Positions 22,889 to 32,181 are shown, numbered from the stretch's first letter. The stretch is 37,048 nucleotides of DNA from Terriglobales bacterium (GCA_016185365.1 JACPNP010000051.1:1-37048); one strand, 5' to 3'. Notes: generated from the sequence alone by a model not told the origin. Made by a program: numbers and translations.

Positions 22889-25675
22889 TTAACGCTTGCT
22901 ATAGGCCGCGAGCGCCCGGCCGGTGTAGGACTTCTTGGTGCGGGTGATCATCTCCGGCGTTCCGGCCGCGACCAGCCGCCCGCCATCCTCGCCGCCTTCC
23001 GGGCCGAGGTCAATGATCCAATCCGCGTTGCGGATCACGTCCAAGTTGTGCTCGATGATGATGATCGAGTTGCCCAGGTCGGTCAGGCGGTGAAGCACAT
23101 CGAGGAGTTTTTTCACATCGTCGAAGTGCAAACCCGTGGTGGGCTCGTCCAGCAGGTAGAGCGTGCGCCCGGTCTGGCGCTTGCTCAATTCGCGCGCCAG
23201 CTTGATTCGTTGCGCCTCGCCGCCGGAAAGCGTGACCGCGGACTGACCCAAATGTATGTATCCCAGGCCCACGTCCACCAGGGTCTGCAGCTTCGGCCGC
23301 ACCGTGGGAATGTCTTCGAGCAACACCAGCGCATCCGAGATCGAGGATTCGAGCAGGTCGGCGATGGACTCTTCCTTGAATTTCACGGCCAGGGTCTCAT
23401 GGTTGTACCGTTTGCCGCCGCAGACCTCGCACTGCACATAGACATCCGGCAGAAAATTCATCTCGATGCGCCGCTGGCCCTCGCCGGTGCAGGCTTCGCA
23501 GCGTCCGCCGGCCACGTTGAAGCTGAATCGCCCGGCTTTATAGCCGCGCTCGCGCGACTCCGGCAGCATGGCGTACAGGTTCCGCACTTCGGTGAAGACG
23601 CCGGTGTACGTCGCCGGATTCGACCGGGGCGTGCGTCCGATCGGCGACTGGTCGATGCGGATGACTTTGTCGATGTGCTCGATGCCGCTGATGGACTTGT
23701 GCGCGCCCGGTTCCAGCCGCGAGCGGTACAGATGCCGCGCCAGTGCGGGGTAGAGAATGTCATTCACCAGCGTGGACTTGCCGCTGCCGCTCACGCCGGT
23801 CACTACATTCATGACGCCCAGCGGAAAGGTGACATCCAATCCCTTCAGGTTGTGATGTTTGGCTCCCAGGATGGTGATGGCTTTTCCGTTGACCGGACGC
23901 GGAGTCTCCCGCGCCGCGATCGAAGCGGTCCCCGCGATGTACCGTCCGGTCAGGGAAGCGGGATTTCCCGTGATCTCCTTCGGCGTGCCCGCGGCGACCA
24001 CCGCGCCGCCGTGACGTCCCGCCCCCGGGCCAAGGTCGATCACATAATCCGCGCGGAGGATCGTCTCCTCATCGTGCTCGACCACCAACACCGTGTTGCC
24101 CAGGTCGCGCAAGGATTCCAGCGCTTGCAGCAACCGGTCATTGTCGCGGTGATGCAGCCCGATCGAAGGCTCATCCAGCACATACAACACGCCGCGCAAG
24201 CGCGAGCCGATCTGCGTGGCCAGGCGGATGCGCTGGCCCTCGCCCCCGGAGAGCGTGGCCGCGGACCGGTCGAGCGAAAGATATCCCAGTCCCACGGCAT
24301 TCAGGAATTCCAGCCGCTCCACCACCTCCTGCAGCACGCGGCCGGCGATCTTCTGTTCACGGTCGTTAAGCTTGATCTTGCGGGCCGCTTCCAACGCGCG
24401 CACGCAAGAGAGCGCGGTGAAATCCGCGATGGAGATGCCGGTCACCTTCACCGCCAGGCTCTCCGGACGCAGCCGCCTGCCCTGACACGCCGGGCAAACG
24501 GTGCCGGTCATGTATTCCATCAGCCACTCGCGATAATTGTCAGACGTCGCCTCCTCCAACGTCTGTCGCAGGTAGCCGATGACACCTTTGAATCCCATTT
24601 TCGAGCGTTCTTTTTCCGCGGGCCCATAGAGGACGAGGTTCTGTATCTTCTGCGGAAACTTTTCGAACGGTGTGTTCAGATCGAACGTGTGGGCCGCGGC
24701 GACCAACTCCAGCATTCTTTGCAAGTAAGTCGAGCCGGAGCCCGGGCCCAGGCCTCCGTCCAGCAGCGGCTTCGACCAATCGGTAAGGATGAGCGCCGGG
24801 TCGAAGTCATATTTGCTGCCCAGGCCGTTGCATTCCTTGCATGCGCCGAAGACGCTGTTGAAGGAGAACGAGCGCGGTTCCAGCATGGGCACGTTGATGC
24901 CGCAATCCGCGCAAGCCATGCGCGCGGAATACAGTTTTTCATCGCCGCCGATCACGGCGATGCCCACAAGTCCGCCGGCCAGCTTCATGGCCACGGCCAC
25001 CGACTGCTCCAAGCGCTTTTCGATGCCGGGCTTCACCAGCAACCGGTCCACCACCACGTCGATGTTGTGGTTCTTGCGCTTGTCGAGCTGGATCTGCTCG
25101 ATGTCATCGTCCAGGCTGTGCAGTTCGCCATCGATGCGCGCGCGGGTGAAACCGGCCTGGGCCAGCTTCTCCAGCTCCTTCTTGAACTCTCCCTTGCGTC
25201 CGCGAACGATCGGCGCCAGCACCATCACGCGGTCATCGGGCGAAAGCTGCAGCACCTGGTGCACGATCTGCTCGGCGCTTTGCCGGGTGATGGGCTTGCC
25301 GCATTGCGGGCAGTGGGGAATGCCGATGGAGGCATAGATCAGCCGCAGGTAGTCGTAGATCTCGGTAATGGTGCCCACCGTGGAGCGCGGGCTGCGCGAG
25401 GTGGTCTTCTGCTCGATGGAGATGGCGGGGCTGAGGCCGTCGATGGAGTCCACATCCGGCCGCTCCATCTGGTCGAGGAACTGGCGGGCATAGGCGGAGA
25501 GGGTCTCGACGTACCGGCGCTGGCCTTCGGCGTAGATGGTGTCGAACGCGAGCGAGGACTTGCCGGAGCCGGAGAGCCCGGTGACCACGGTCAGCGTATT
25601 GCGCGGGAACTCCACACTGATGTTCTTCAGGTTGTGCATCCGCGCGCCGCGGACGGAGATCTTTTCAATGCCCAT
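22889..25675 (-). CDS. uvrA: UvrABC excision nuclease subunit A
   Basis: 928 aa from the ATG at 25675 (an in-frame TTG lies two codons earlier). UvrA finds DNA damage and loads UvrB for nucleotide excision repair. Two ABC ATPase modules are present, with Walker [10 protein letters not shown] (33-41) and GVSGSGKST, signature [12 protein letters not shown] and [12 protein letters not shown], and Walker [14 protein letters not shown] and [12 protein letters not shown]. Zinc modules CADC...CKEC and CEAC...CEVC are complete. This is the ordinary three-zinc UvrA1 type by length. It starts 187 bp from the divergent small membrane gene and lies 43 nt upstream of the CPBP gene. Confidence 0.97.
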   Translation of the reverse strand: MGIEKISVRGARMHNLKNISVEFPRNTLTVVTGLSGSGKSSLAFDTIYAEGQRRYVETLSAYARQFLDQMERPDVDSIDGLSPAISIEQKTTSRSPRSTVGTITEIYDYLRLIYASIGIPHCPQCGKPITRQSAEQIVHQVLQLSPDDRVMVLAPIVRGRKGEFKKELEKLAQAGFTRARIDGELHSLDDDIEQIQLDKRKNHNIDVVVDRLLVKPGIEKRLEQSVAVAMKLAGGLVGIAVIGGDEKLYSARMACADCGINVPMLEPRSFSFNSVFGACKECNGLGSKYDFDPALILTDWSKPLLDGGLGPGSGSTYLQRMLELVAAAHTFDLNTPFEKFPQKIQNLVLYGPAEKERSKMGFKGVIGYLRQTLEEATSDNYREWLMEYMTGTVCPACQGRRLRPESLAVKVTGISIADFTALSCVRALEAARKIKLNDREQKIAGRVLQEVVERLEFLNAVGLGYLSLDRSAATLSGGEGQRIRLATQIGSRLRGVLYVLDEPSIGLHHRDNDRLLQALESLRDLGNTVLVVEHDEETILRADYVIDLGPGAGRHGGAVVAAGTPKEITGNPASLTGRYIAGTASIAARETPRPVNGKAITILGAKHHNLKGLDVTFPLGVMNVVTGVSGSGKSTLVNDILYPALARHLYRSRLEPGAHKSISGIEHIDKVIRIDQSPIGRTPRSNPATYTGVFTEVRNLYAMLPESRERGYKAGRFSFNVAGGRCEACTGEGQRRIEMNFLPDVYVQCEVCGGKRYNHETLAVKFKEESIADLLESSISDALVLLEDIPTVRPKLQTLVDVGLGYIHLGQSAVTLSGGEAQRIKLARELSKRQTGRTLYLLDEPTTGLHFDDVKKLLDVLHRLTDLGNSIIIIEHNLDVIRNADWIIDLGPEGGEDGGRLVAAGTPEMITRTKKSYTGRALAAYSKR

Positions 25676-25862
25676 GAACAAGAAAGAGTGCAGCCCACCT
25701 AGCCGGTGCGAAAGCGAGTGGACACAACGCTACGTCCGTATCTTACTTGTCAATCCCAGGGAGGGTCAAACGCGGGTAGAGTGGCGTTTGCAGTGATGGC
25801 GGAAGGTCGCACGACCAAAGTCACTTGTGCCGTACGAGGCCGAACCTGTACAAAGGAGAGTC

Positions 25863-26021
25863 ATGTTCGCAGGCTTGATCGTCGCATTCACCATCGTCTC
25901 CGCGCTCGGCATCGGCATCCTCGCCGGATGGGGCGCATTGAGTCTTGTTCTTTTCGCGTTCTCGCACCGCAAGCAGGCCACATCGCCCCGGCTCAGGGCA
26001 TTGACCCAGACCGGGCGCTGA
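25863..26021 (+). CDS. small single-TM protein, function unknown
   Basis: 52 aa, MFAGLIVAFTIVSALGIGILAGWGAL and so on: one or two tightly packed hydrophobic stretches (residues 2-36), then a basic tail (HRKQATSPRLRALTQTGR). A strong Shine-Dalgarno, AAGGAGAG, sits 5 nt before the ATG, the best in this part of the window. The open frame extends upstream to 25827, but this start is clearly preferred. No family recognised; small membrane toxins look similar, yet there is no antitoxin evidence. Confidence 0.6.
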   Translation: MFAGLIVAFTIVSALGIGILAGWGALSLVLFAFSHRKQATSPRLRALTQTGR

Positions 26022-26050
26022 TCGATCCCCAAAATATTTTGAATTTCCGG

Positions 26051-26743
26051 CTACCGCGGGCGTTCGCCCCTCGGTTCGCGACCCTGATTCGGATCAGGTT
26101 GTTGTGGCGGATTCTGCTGGTTTTGATCTGGCGATGGTTGCGCCGGTTGTTGGGGCTCCGCGAAGCCTTCGTTCTCGTCATCTTCCGGCGTCTCGACCGT
26201 GCGCTGCGGGACCTGGGCGGGTGCGGGTCGTTGCGGCCCGCTCGCGGAAGCCACCGTGCCGGCGCCAAGCCTTGGTGCGAGGACCACTCGTTCCACATGA
26301 TCCGGATCCGTGGCTGAGCCCAGGATCACGTAATCGAACGGCGCGCCCGAAAACAATGAGAGCAGGACGGAACGCACCGGCGCGGGCCCGATCTTGGCGG
26401 CCACGCGGTCATTCACGTTCATGCTCGTCGGCGCATCAATCTTGATCCCGGTGGCCTGGCGGATACCGGCCAGGATGTCCAACATCGTGCAGTTTTCCGC
26501 AACCACCGTGAGTTGGCCGCCCGCATACCTGATGCGCGGCGCCAGCGCCGGCATTTGTGCGGGGCGCAGCGGGACCTGCGGTCCGGGAACAACGGCCTGC
26601 ACCGGTGCAGGAGCCGGAGAAGGAGCATGCGTCTTGGCCTTGCGCGTGCCTTTGACCTTCATGCCCGGCGTCTGGGCCGCCGTCGACACCATCAATGTGG
26701 CGGCCGCGAACACAGCGACGAGCGCACTCCTGCAACTCCGCAT
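26051..26743 (-). CDS. secreted STN (secretin N-terminal-like) domain protein
   Basis: 230 aa. Signal peptide (SALVAVFAAATLMVSTAAQ), a Pro/Ala-rich linker, then a domain at about 73-155 with the pattern of an STN/secretin short domain: LTVVAENCTMLDILAGIRQATGIKIDAP, RVAAKIGPAPVRSVLLSLFSGAPFDYVILG. The C-terminal 70 residues are a disordered Pro/Gln/Glu-rich tail ending GREPRGERPR. No secretin barrel or TonB receptor follows, so the domain stands alone, as often in Acidobacteriota; the partner is unknown. TAGAAT lies exactly 6 nt before the ATG and there is no Shine-Dalgarno. Confidence 0.75.
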   Translation of the reverse strand: MRSCRSALVAVFAAATLMVSTAAQTPGMKVKGTRKAKTHAPSPAPAPVQAVVPGPQVPLRPAQMPALAPRIRYAGGQLTVVAENCTMLDILAGIRQATGIKIDAPTSMNVNDRVAAKIGPAPVRSVLLSLFSGAPFDYVILGSATDPDHVERVVLAPRLGAGTVASASGPQRPAPAQVPQRTVETPEDDENEGFAEPQQPAQPSPDQNQQNPPQQPDPNQGREPRGERPR

Positions 26744-26749
26744 GGGCTG

Positions 26750-26755
26750 ATTCTA
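26750..26755 (-). promoter_or_regulatory. -10-like TAGAAT, 6 nt before the start codon
   Basis: On the minus strand TAGAAT, six bases, then the ATG of the STN protein. Same geometry as at 3825-3830. No obvious -35. Confidence 0.4.
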
Positions 26756-26831
26756 CACCCCTTTTGCATCCCGTTTCCGGGCGACGGCATCCCACCGGAA
26801 CGAGGATTCCGCTATTCTGAATGCACGCCGC

Positions 26832-27821
26832 ATGAGATCCCTTCGCATCGTCCTGTGCCTGGTCGCGCTCGCTCCCGGGGCCCCGGCGGAGACCTGCCAG
26901 ACCGCGTCTGAGATCGACCCCGCGCTGCGCAGCCAGCTGCGCAACACCGCGATGGAGTACTTCAACATCGTCGCGCTCGGCGATCCGGCCGCACTCGGGC
27001 AACGTTCCACGCCGGAGGTCGCGCGCGATCCGGAATCGATCAAGTCGCTGTTGAAGGAGAACGCCGGTATTCTGACGGGCGCCACCGCGGAGCCGCGCAA
27101 TGTGTATCTTCTCGACGCATCAGGTGACAAGGCAGTGCTGGAGAGCGCGCAGTTCCTTTGCGGCGTATTCAATCCGACCGTCGATCTGCGCACCGGATTC
27201 CGGCTCACGGATCTGGTGCCGGCAAAATACGCGCTGGTGATCCTTGACGTTACGTCGGCCCGCGCGCCGCATTTTTTCAGCTTCCTGTTGCGGCAGGATG
27301 GGAGTCAGTGGCGTATCGCCGGCATGGTGGCGCGTGCGCGGCAGATCGCCGGGCACGACATGGCATGGTTCTGGCAGCAGGCCCGCGATTACAAGACCAA
27401 GGGGCAGGGCATGAATGCCTGGTTCCATTATCTGGCGGCGCGCGAGTTGTCCGCGCCGGTGCCGTTCATGTCCACCACCAAGCTTGAGACCTTCTTTGAC
27501 GAAGTGACGCGCGCACAACCGTCCAGCCTCCCGGAAAAACAGCCACTGGTCCTCACCGGCGCTGAGAACAAGAATGTGGAGGTCGCCAGCCTGTACATCG
27601 TACCCAACGACGCCGGCGACGGACTCAACCTGGCCTTCCGCTACATGGTGGCGGACATCTCCGACGCCAAGGCTGTCCTGCTCGAGAACAACGCCGCGAT
27701 GCAGGCGGTGCTGGCTCGCTTTCCGGAGTTCCGCGACGCCTATGGGTCGATCATCGCCATCGCGGTCGCGCCGGACGGGCAGGAATCCGGCTCCATCCTG
27801 GCGATCAAGGAACTTAAGTAG
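26832..27821 (+). CDS. secreted protein of unknown function
   Basis: 329 aa with a signal peptide (LRIVLCLVALAPGAPAE). The mature part begins with a helical stretch (LRSQLRNTAMEYFNIVALGDPAAL), then an NTF2-like-looking alpha/beta portion (VYLLDASGDKAVLESAQFLCG, PHFFSFLLRQDGSQWRIAGMVAR), then MAWFWQQARDYKTKGQGMNAWFHYLAARELSAP and a C-terminal alpha/beta part. I cannot assign a family. TATTCT ends 13 nt before the ATG and no Shine-Dalgarno is seen. It ends one base before the convergent EVE gene. Confidence 0.75.
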   Translation: MRSLRIVLCLVALAPGAPAETCQTASEIDPALRSQLRNTAMEYFNIVALGDPAALGQRSTPEVARDPESIKSLLKENAGILTGATAEPRNVYLLDASGDKAVLESAQFLCGVFNPTVDLRTGFRLTDLVPAKYALVILDVTSARAPHFFSFLLRQDGSQWRIAGMVARARQIAGHDMAWFWQQARDYKTKGQGMNAWFHYLAARELSAPVPFMSTTKLETFFDEVTRAQPSSLPEKQPLVLTGAENKNVEVASLYIVPNDAGDGLNLAFRYMVADISDAKAVLLENNAAMQAVLARFPEFRDAYGSIIAIAVAPDGQESGSILAIKELK

Positions 27822-27822
27822 A

Positions 27823-28200
27823 TCATCCGACCAGGGACCGGTACTGGGCTTCGGTCAGGGGCACGACTGACAAGCGCCCGATCTTCAACAGCAGGGAATC
27901 CGCGAACAACTTTGCGGCTTTGATCTCCGGGAGCGAGACCGCGCGATGCAGCGCTTTGCCTGCCTTGATCTTCACAACAGGATGTTTCGGGTCTTTGGCG
28001 TCCACGCTGACCACGCTCGCAGTGCCGACCACGACGCGTTCGTCTCCGGTGTGGTAGATCACCAGTTCTTCTCCGGGTCTCATCTCGCGCAGGAATTTCA
28101 CGGCTTGCGGGTTGGTCACACCGTCCCAGGTGGTGGTCTTGTCACGCGCAAGATCGGAAAAGGAATATACCGAGGGCTCGGTCTTCAAGAGGAAAGGCAT
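27823..28200 (-). CDS. EVE-domain protein
   Basis: 125 aa. The motif order FLLKTEPSVYSFSDLARDKTTTWDGVTNPQAVKFLREMRPGEELVIYHTGDERVVVG is that of the EVE/PUA-like fold, known to bind modified bases in DNA or RNA. In bacteria it occurs both as housekeeping protein and within restriction systems; no restriction gene is nearby. The start at 28200 gives the standard N-terminus; a longer frame to 28272 is not family-like. On the minus strand TACAAT lies 6 nt before the ATG. Confidence 0.9.
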   Translation of the reverse strand: MPFLLKTEPSVYSFSDLARDKTTTWDGVTNPQAVKFLREMRPGEELVIYHTGDERVVVGTASVVSVDAKDPKHPVVKIKAGKALHRAVSLPEIKAAKLFADSLLLKIGRLSVVPLTEAQYRSLVG

Positions 28201-28206
28201 GGCCGG

Positions 28207-28212
28207 ATTGTA
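28207..28212 (-). promoter_or_regulatory. -10-like TACAAT, 6 nt before the start codon
   Basis: On the minus strand TACAAT, CCGGCC, ATG of the EVE gene. Predicts transcription starting at the start codon. Confidence 0.4.
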
Positions 28213-28311
28213 CGGCTGTAGGGCACTTCCGACGAAGCCAGCCCCACACGTTTGTGCGCGTTCCCTGGCCAAGAAGTTTTGTCACAGTGACGGCGATACA
28301 ATCCCTAGAGT

Positions 28312-28953
28312 ATGGTCTCGCGCAAAGAAAAGCCGCTGAGCCAGGCGATCCGCGACCGGCGTACCACGCCGCACTTTTCTCCCGCGCCGGTACCGGAAGA
28401 GGACCTGCAACAGGTCCTTGATGCCGGCCTGCACGCACCCAGCGGATACAACACTCAGCCCTGGCGCTTCGTCGTCGTCCGCGAAACGAAGCGGAAGAAA
28501 AAGTTGAAAAAAGCCGCCATGGACCAGGGGCGCGTGGCCGAGGCGCCGGTGGTGATCGTGGCCTGCGGAGACTCCGCCGACCTGGGTGGCGAAGTGCTGG
28601 AGGAGATGCTTGCCTTGGCCGCCGAGCACGGCTATGGCGACCAGGCCCAGCACGAACGCGTCCGCAAGAACTTCCCCAAGTTCCTCGCCGAGGTGGAAAC
28701 GGCGGTATGGCTCAACCGCCAGGTGGCCATCGCACTCACCCACATGATGCTGATGGCCGAAGCGCTCGGCTATGACACCGCCATCATGGAAGGTTTTCAT
28801 GAAGACCAGGTGAAAGCGCTGCTGGACATCCCCGCATCAGCGCATGTAGTGGCCCTGTTATGCATCGGCAAGCTCAAAGGCCCGGACAAACCCTTCGGCG
28901 GGCGCTTCCACCGGCGGCGGACGGTGTTCCCCGAGAAGTGGGGCGAAGAGTAA
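28312..28953 (+). CDS. nitroreductase-family FMN oxidoreductase
   Basis: 213 aa. Family pattern: QAIRDRRTTPHFSPAPVPEEDLQQVLDAGLHAPSGYNTQPWRFVVVRE (FMN binding through RRT and SGYNTQPW), APVVIVACG in the core and ALTHMMLMAEALGYDTAIMEGF. These enzymes reduce nitro groups, quinones or other compounds with NAD(P)H; the substrate cannot be read from sequence. TACAAT ends 9 nt before the ATG with no Shine-Dalgarno. It is followed closely by the VIT remnant in the same direction. Confidence 0.88.
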   Translation: MVSRKEKPLSQAIRDRRTTPHFSPAPVPEEDLQQVLDAGLHAPSGYNTQPWRFVVVRETKRKKKLKKAAMDQGRVAEAPVVIVACGDSADLGGEVLEEMLALAAEHGYGDQAQHERVRKNFPKFLAEVETAVWLNRQVAIALTHMMLMAEALGYDTAIMEGFHEDQVKALLDIPASAHVVALLCIGKLKGPDKPFGGRFHRRRTVFPEKWGEE

Positions 28954-28997
28954 CGCATTGTGATCCGCCACTCCGATCTTCATTAAGGACTCATGGC

Positions 28998-29180
28998 ATG
29001 CAATCACGACATTTGGAACGACACAGCACGGGGCGCATCGGCTGGTTGCGCGCGTCCGTGATGGGCGCGAATGACGGCATCGTCTCCACCGCCAGCCTGG
29101 TGCTTGGCGTGGCCGCCGCACAGGCGGGCCGAAGCAATGTGCTGGTCGCCGGGGTCGCGGCGAGCGCATGGAGCGCGTGA
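28998..29180 (+). pseudogene. truncated VIT/CCC1-type iron/manganese transporter
   Basis: 60 codons, with AAGGAC upstream of the ATG. The start is clearly VIT-family: LERHSTGRIGWLRASVMGANDGIVSTASLVLGVAAAQAG, then VLVAGVA. The family goes on for about 170 further residues (GLVAGAMSMAAGEY and so on), but here the frame becomes SAWSA and stops. None of the three forward frames resumes the homology after about 29160, so the rest of the gene is lost. The break overlaps the start of another damaged frame, suggesting a deletion junction or an assembly join. Confidence 0.75.
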
Positions 29181-29835
29181 CCGGACTCGACGTCAGCCCG
29201 GCCCAGCGGCCCATCGCCATTTCCAGCATCCAGCTGGTGATCGATCCGGCGGGCACGGTCAAGCAGAAATCCACGAACTTCAAGACCGTGGCCCTCAAGG
29301 GCGTGCAAGTGGTGCCCACGGAAGAGGTGGCCCTCGATGGTGTACGTCCCACGCCGGACGGCGGACTGGGTCTGCAGCGCGTGATGGTGGAGGTGGCGGA
29401 CACTTGCGTGGGTCTGCGGGTCTCCAGCGGTTCCACCGCGGTCTGCGAGAACGGCGATGCTGACCTGATCGTCGTGGATCTGGGCTCGGCCTGCTATGAG
29501 TTGAGCACCATCAGCGGTGTGGCCGATCTGGGCCCGGTGACGGCCTCGTCTGCCAACGCCAAGGGCGCGCAGTTCAGTTCGCGCGTGCTCCTAGTCGCGG
29601 GACATACCTACGCAGTCAAGCTTTCGAGCGACCGCATCGGCGTGTTCCAGGTCTCGCAGGTGCTGAGTCCGAAGCAATTGGAGGCGCTGGAGGCGCAGCG
29701 GTTCCAGCGCGGCGGACGGCGCGTCACCGGCAAGCTGGCGGCGATACCCAGGCGCCGGAGGCGGGCGACGTCAGCGGCACGGTCAACCCGAAGGCCATCG
29801 TGTACTTCGAGCTGGTGCTGCGTCCGGTAGAGTAG
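29168..29835 (+). pseudogene. 5'-truncated and frameshifted gene of unknown function
   Basis: A frame from 29168 reads well (SSIQLVIDPAGTVKQKSTNFKTVALKGVQ ... RVLLVAGHTYAVKLSSDRIGVFQVSQVLSP) but turns into an Arg/Ser-rich sequence after about 29730. The frame shifted by one base gives, from about 29740 to the TAG at 29833, GDTQAPEAGDVSGTVNPKA and then IVYFELVLRPVE, clearly the true C-terminus. So there is an indel near 29700-29740. The N-terminus starts inside the VIT remnant without signal peptide or Shine-Dalgarno and is probably missing. Beta-rich; no family recognised. Confidence 0.6.
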
Positions 29836-29914
29836 TGGGGCGATTATTTTGGTGGCCCGCGCGGGCCAGCCCCGCCCGGGACACCGGCATCTAATGGGTC
29901 AAATGAGGTGGATC

Positions 29915-30457
29915 ATGCGCAGAATCATCCTGATAGTGTTCGCTCTGTCACTGACGGTCACCTTGATGGCCCAGGACCAGCTGTCTTCGCAAAGCACTTC
30001 TTCCGACACCAAGAAAGAAGACAAAAAGAAGGACGAGAAGAAGAAAAAGGACAAGTCAAAGTCCGGCGGCGCGCAGGACCCCATCGATACCAGCAAGGTC
30101 TTCAACGAGCGCGCGGCCAATGAGGTGCTGGGCATGATCCGCGACGGACTGGAAGGCCATAGCCGCCGGCTGATGCTCTCCGCGTTCGACGGCGACAAGA
30201 TGGATGGCTACCTCAGCTTCGAGGACCAGATCGAGTCCTATTTCGATCACTATGACCCGTTTCGCGTGAATTTTCGCATCAGCAACGTCGCCATTGACGG
30301 GACCAAGGGCGTCGTCCTAGTGGACACCGAGCTGGAGCAGACACCGCAGGGCGGCGGCGCGCCGGTCCGCAAGCGCGGGCAATTGCGCTTTGAATTGGAG
30401 CTAGGCAAGAAAGGCTGGCGGGTCACGGATGTGCGCGACCGGAACTTCTTTTCGTGA
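29915..30457 (+). CDS. secreted protein with Lys-rich linker, function unknown
   Basis: 180 aa from the ATG at 29915, chosen because GAGGTG lies about 7 nt upstream; the frame is open further back to 29849. Signal peptide (RRIILIVFALSLTVTLMA), then a highly charged Lys/Asp/Glu/Ser linker (about 20-55), then a folded part: VFNERAANEVLGMIRDGLEGHSRRLMLSAFD, YLSFEDQIESYFDHYDPFRVNFRISNVAIDGTKGVVLVDTELEQTP and LRFELELGKKGWRVTDVRDRNFF. The last part resembles an NTF2-like cone. Function unknown. Confidence 0.75.
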   Translation: MRRIILIVFALSLTVTLMAQDQLSSQSTSSDTKKEDKKKDEKKKKDKSKSGGAQDPIDTSKVFNERAANEVLGMIRDGLEGHSRRLMLSAFDGDKMDGYLSFEDQIESYFDHYDPFRVNFRISNVAIDGTKGVVLVDTELEQTPQGGGAPVRKRGQLRFELELGKKGWRVTDVRDRNFFS

Positions 30458-30484
30458 GCCGACAGCGCTGAGCTTTAGGTATTG

Positions 30485-30526
30485 AGCCGCGGGCTTGCAG
30501 AAACGTCCGCGGCTTTCACTTTTTTC
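30485..30526 (+). terminator. rho-independent terminator
   Basis: AGCCGCGG (30485-30492) pairs with CCGCGGCT (30507-30514), 14-nt loop, then TTCACTTTTTTCG. It follows the secreted protein gene by 27 nt and precedes the Nudix gene. Confidence 0.65.
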
Positions 30527-30541
30527 GTGACAGGTGTGGAC

Positions 30542-30961
30542 ATGGAGAGGCAACATCCGGAGCGCCCCATCGTCGGCGTGGGCGCGCTGATCGTGCAGGA
30601 GGGGCGCATCGTACTGGTGCGCCGCGGCCAGAAGCCGGGTAAAGGCGAATGGTCGCTACCGGGAGGCGTGGTCGAGACCGGGGAGACACTCGAGTCCGCC
30701 GTCCGCAGGGAAGTGCGCGAGGAGACCGGGCTGAACGTTGAAGTGCGGGAACTTGCGGGCGTGTTCGACCGCATCCTGCCGGATGCCGCGGGCAGGACGG
30801 AGTACCACTATGTGCTCATCGACTACCTGTGCCGCGTGGTCGGCGGAGCTTTGCGGGCGGGCTCGGATGTCGAAGCGGTGCGTTGGGCCGGACACAACGA
30901 GCTAGATGGGTTGCAATTGACGGAAGCCACGCGCGAAGTGATCAAGAAATACTTGCCGTAG
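30542..30961 (+). CDS. Nudix hydrolase
   Basis: 139 aa from the ATG at 30542; the frame is open back to 30482, but that stretch overlaps a terminator. The Nudix box is perfect: Gly42, five residues, Glu48, seven residues, Arg56-Glu57-Val58-Arg59-Glu60-Glu61-Thr62-Gly63-Leu64. RRGQKPGKGEWSLPGGVVE precedes it, as in ADP-ribose or dNTP hydrolases of the MutT/NudF type. YHYVLIDYLCRVVGG and VRWAGHNELDGLQLTE fit that group. The nucleotide substrate cannot be read from the sequence. Confidence 0.93.
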   Translation: MERQHPERPIVGVGALIVQEGRIVLVRRGQKPGKGEWSLPGGVVETGETLESAVRREVREETGLNVEVRELAGVFDRILPDAAGRTEYHYVLIDYLCRVVGGALRAGSDVEAVRWAGHNELDGLQLTEATREVIKKYLP

Positions 30962-30988
30962 ATCTCGCGAATCATCCCCACATAACAA

Positions 30989-31012
30989 GGCCCATCGGGG
31001 ATCCGATGGGCC
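30989..31012. terminator. bidirectional terminator hairpin
   Basis: GGCCCATCGG (30989-30998) pairs with CCGATGGGCC (31003-31012), loop GGAT. It lies between the convergent Nudix and Gly/Ala-rich genes. T-runs are weak. Confidence 0.6.
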
Positions 31013-31033
31013 ATCGTTCCGGTGAACCATTGG

Positions 31034-32038
31034 TCACTGTTTGGGCATGGGACTCGCCGCCGCAGAGGAGCTCAGCTTGACCAGCATCTGCGTGCCGCTG
31101 GAGAGGTTGATGTTCTTTCCGGTCGAGGTCAGTACATTGCCGCTTGCGGCGCTATCGGCCGAACCGGACAATTGGGTGAGCCGCAGGCCTTCAAGATTCA
31201 CCACGCCCTGACTGCCCGTCCGCAGCACGCCGGTGGCATTCAGTGCGGACCCGGTCGCGCCACCCGTCACGTTACCCACCACATTCCCCGTGGCTCCCGC
31301 CGCGGAGTTTGCCAATCCGCCCACGGTGGCACCCGCGCCGCCGGCCGTGTTGGTGACGGCGCCCACGGCGCCACCCGCTCCACCCAGCAAGCCGCCGCCT
31401 GCCGGGGCCAGTGAGGCCGAACCAGCCGACGAACCGGAAAGCGCACTGGAAGCGAAGACATCATCATTTGAATTTGCCGCGGCGGAGGCCGCAGGCGCGG
31501 CGATGGCCTGCAGCGTGCCGCGGATGGGCATGCGCTGACCGTCGCGGGTCACCAGTGTGTCAAACATGAACCCCAGCGAAGACTCCGCATCACCGTTGGC
31601 GCGCGATTGCGCCTGGGTGACGTGACCGAGCAGACGCGACCCCTTGGCGACAACGACCTTCCCATCCTGCTTCACGTCCTGCGTGGTCTTGGCTTCGACT
31701 GGATCGCCCGGCTTGCTCTTGCGGGCGTCAACCTTCTTGGTCAACAAAGTGTGAAGGACGCTGCCGTCTGGCAATGACATAGGGGCGGTATCCGCGGAGG
31801 CGGAACCGGAGCCCTGAGCGGAGCCAGCGGCTTGCGCCGAGCCCTGTTTGTCTTTTGTATCGGTTCTCACGTCCGTGCCGGTATTCGCGGAAGCGCCGGT
31901 GTTCACGGCTGCTCCTTGCTGTCCAGCCGTGACATCGGTCTTGGTGGTGGCGGAACCGGAAGTCTGTGTCTGGGTCTGGGCCGCGGCGAACACGGTCAGC
32001 AATCCGGCTGAGAGAACGAACGAGGTGAATGTCTTCAT
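31034..32038 (-). CDS. secreted Gly/Ala/Ser-rich protein
   Basis: 334 aa, with GGAGGA 9 nt before the ATG. Signal peptide (SFVLSAGLLTVFAAAQ), then a Thr/Gln/Gly/Ala-rich stretch. A folded segment follows at about 85-180: LPDGSVLHTLLTKKVDARKSKPGDPVEAKTTQDVKQDGKVVVAKGSRLLGHVTQAQ, resembling the beta domain of TrbI/VirB10-like or related envelope proteins. Then comes a long Gly/Ala/Val/Asn-rich region with GGAG, VGN and TGGA repeats (about 210-285), and a C-terminal beta portion. Probably envelope or surface; exact role unknown. It has a well-formed Shine-Dalgarno, unlike many neighbours. Confidence 0.72.
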   Translation of the reverse strand: MKTFTSFVLSAGLLTVFAAAQTQTQTSGSATTKTDVTAGQQGAAVNTGASANTGTDVRTDTKDKQGSAQAAGSAQGSGSASADTAPMSLPDGSVLHTLLTKKVDARKSKPGDPVEAKTTQDVKQDGKVVVAKGSRLLGHVTQAQSRANGDAESSLGFMFDTLVTRDGQRMPIRGTLQAIAAPAASAAANSNDDVFASSALSGSSAGSASLAPAGGGLLGGAGGAVGAVTNTAGGAGATVGGLANSAAGATGNVVGNVTGGATGSALNATGVLRTGSQGVVNLEGLRLTQLSGSADSAASGNVLTSTGKNINLSSGTQMLVKLSSSAAASPMPKQ

Positions 32039-32181
32039 TTTAATTTCCTCCGTCAGTGACGTTGCCCCGGATCAGGCTGTAGTGCGGGACCATGGGTCCG
32101 TCAGCCTCCTGATCTTGGTGATAAAAGGTTCGATGCGGCGTGTACGGAACATCGGGTCCGGATCGGCTATTACTAAAGGGC

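Noticed and set aside
22682..25702. 1006-codon open frame on + across the uvrA region
   Set aside because: It is the antisense of uvrA, open only because of GC-rich codon usage. UvrA has all motifs, the other frame has none.
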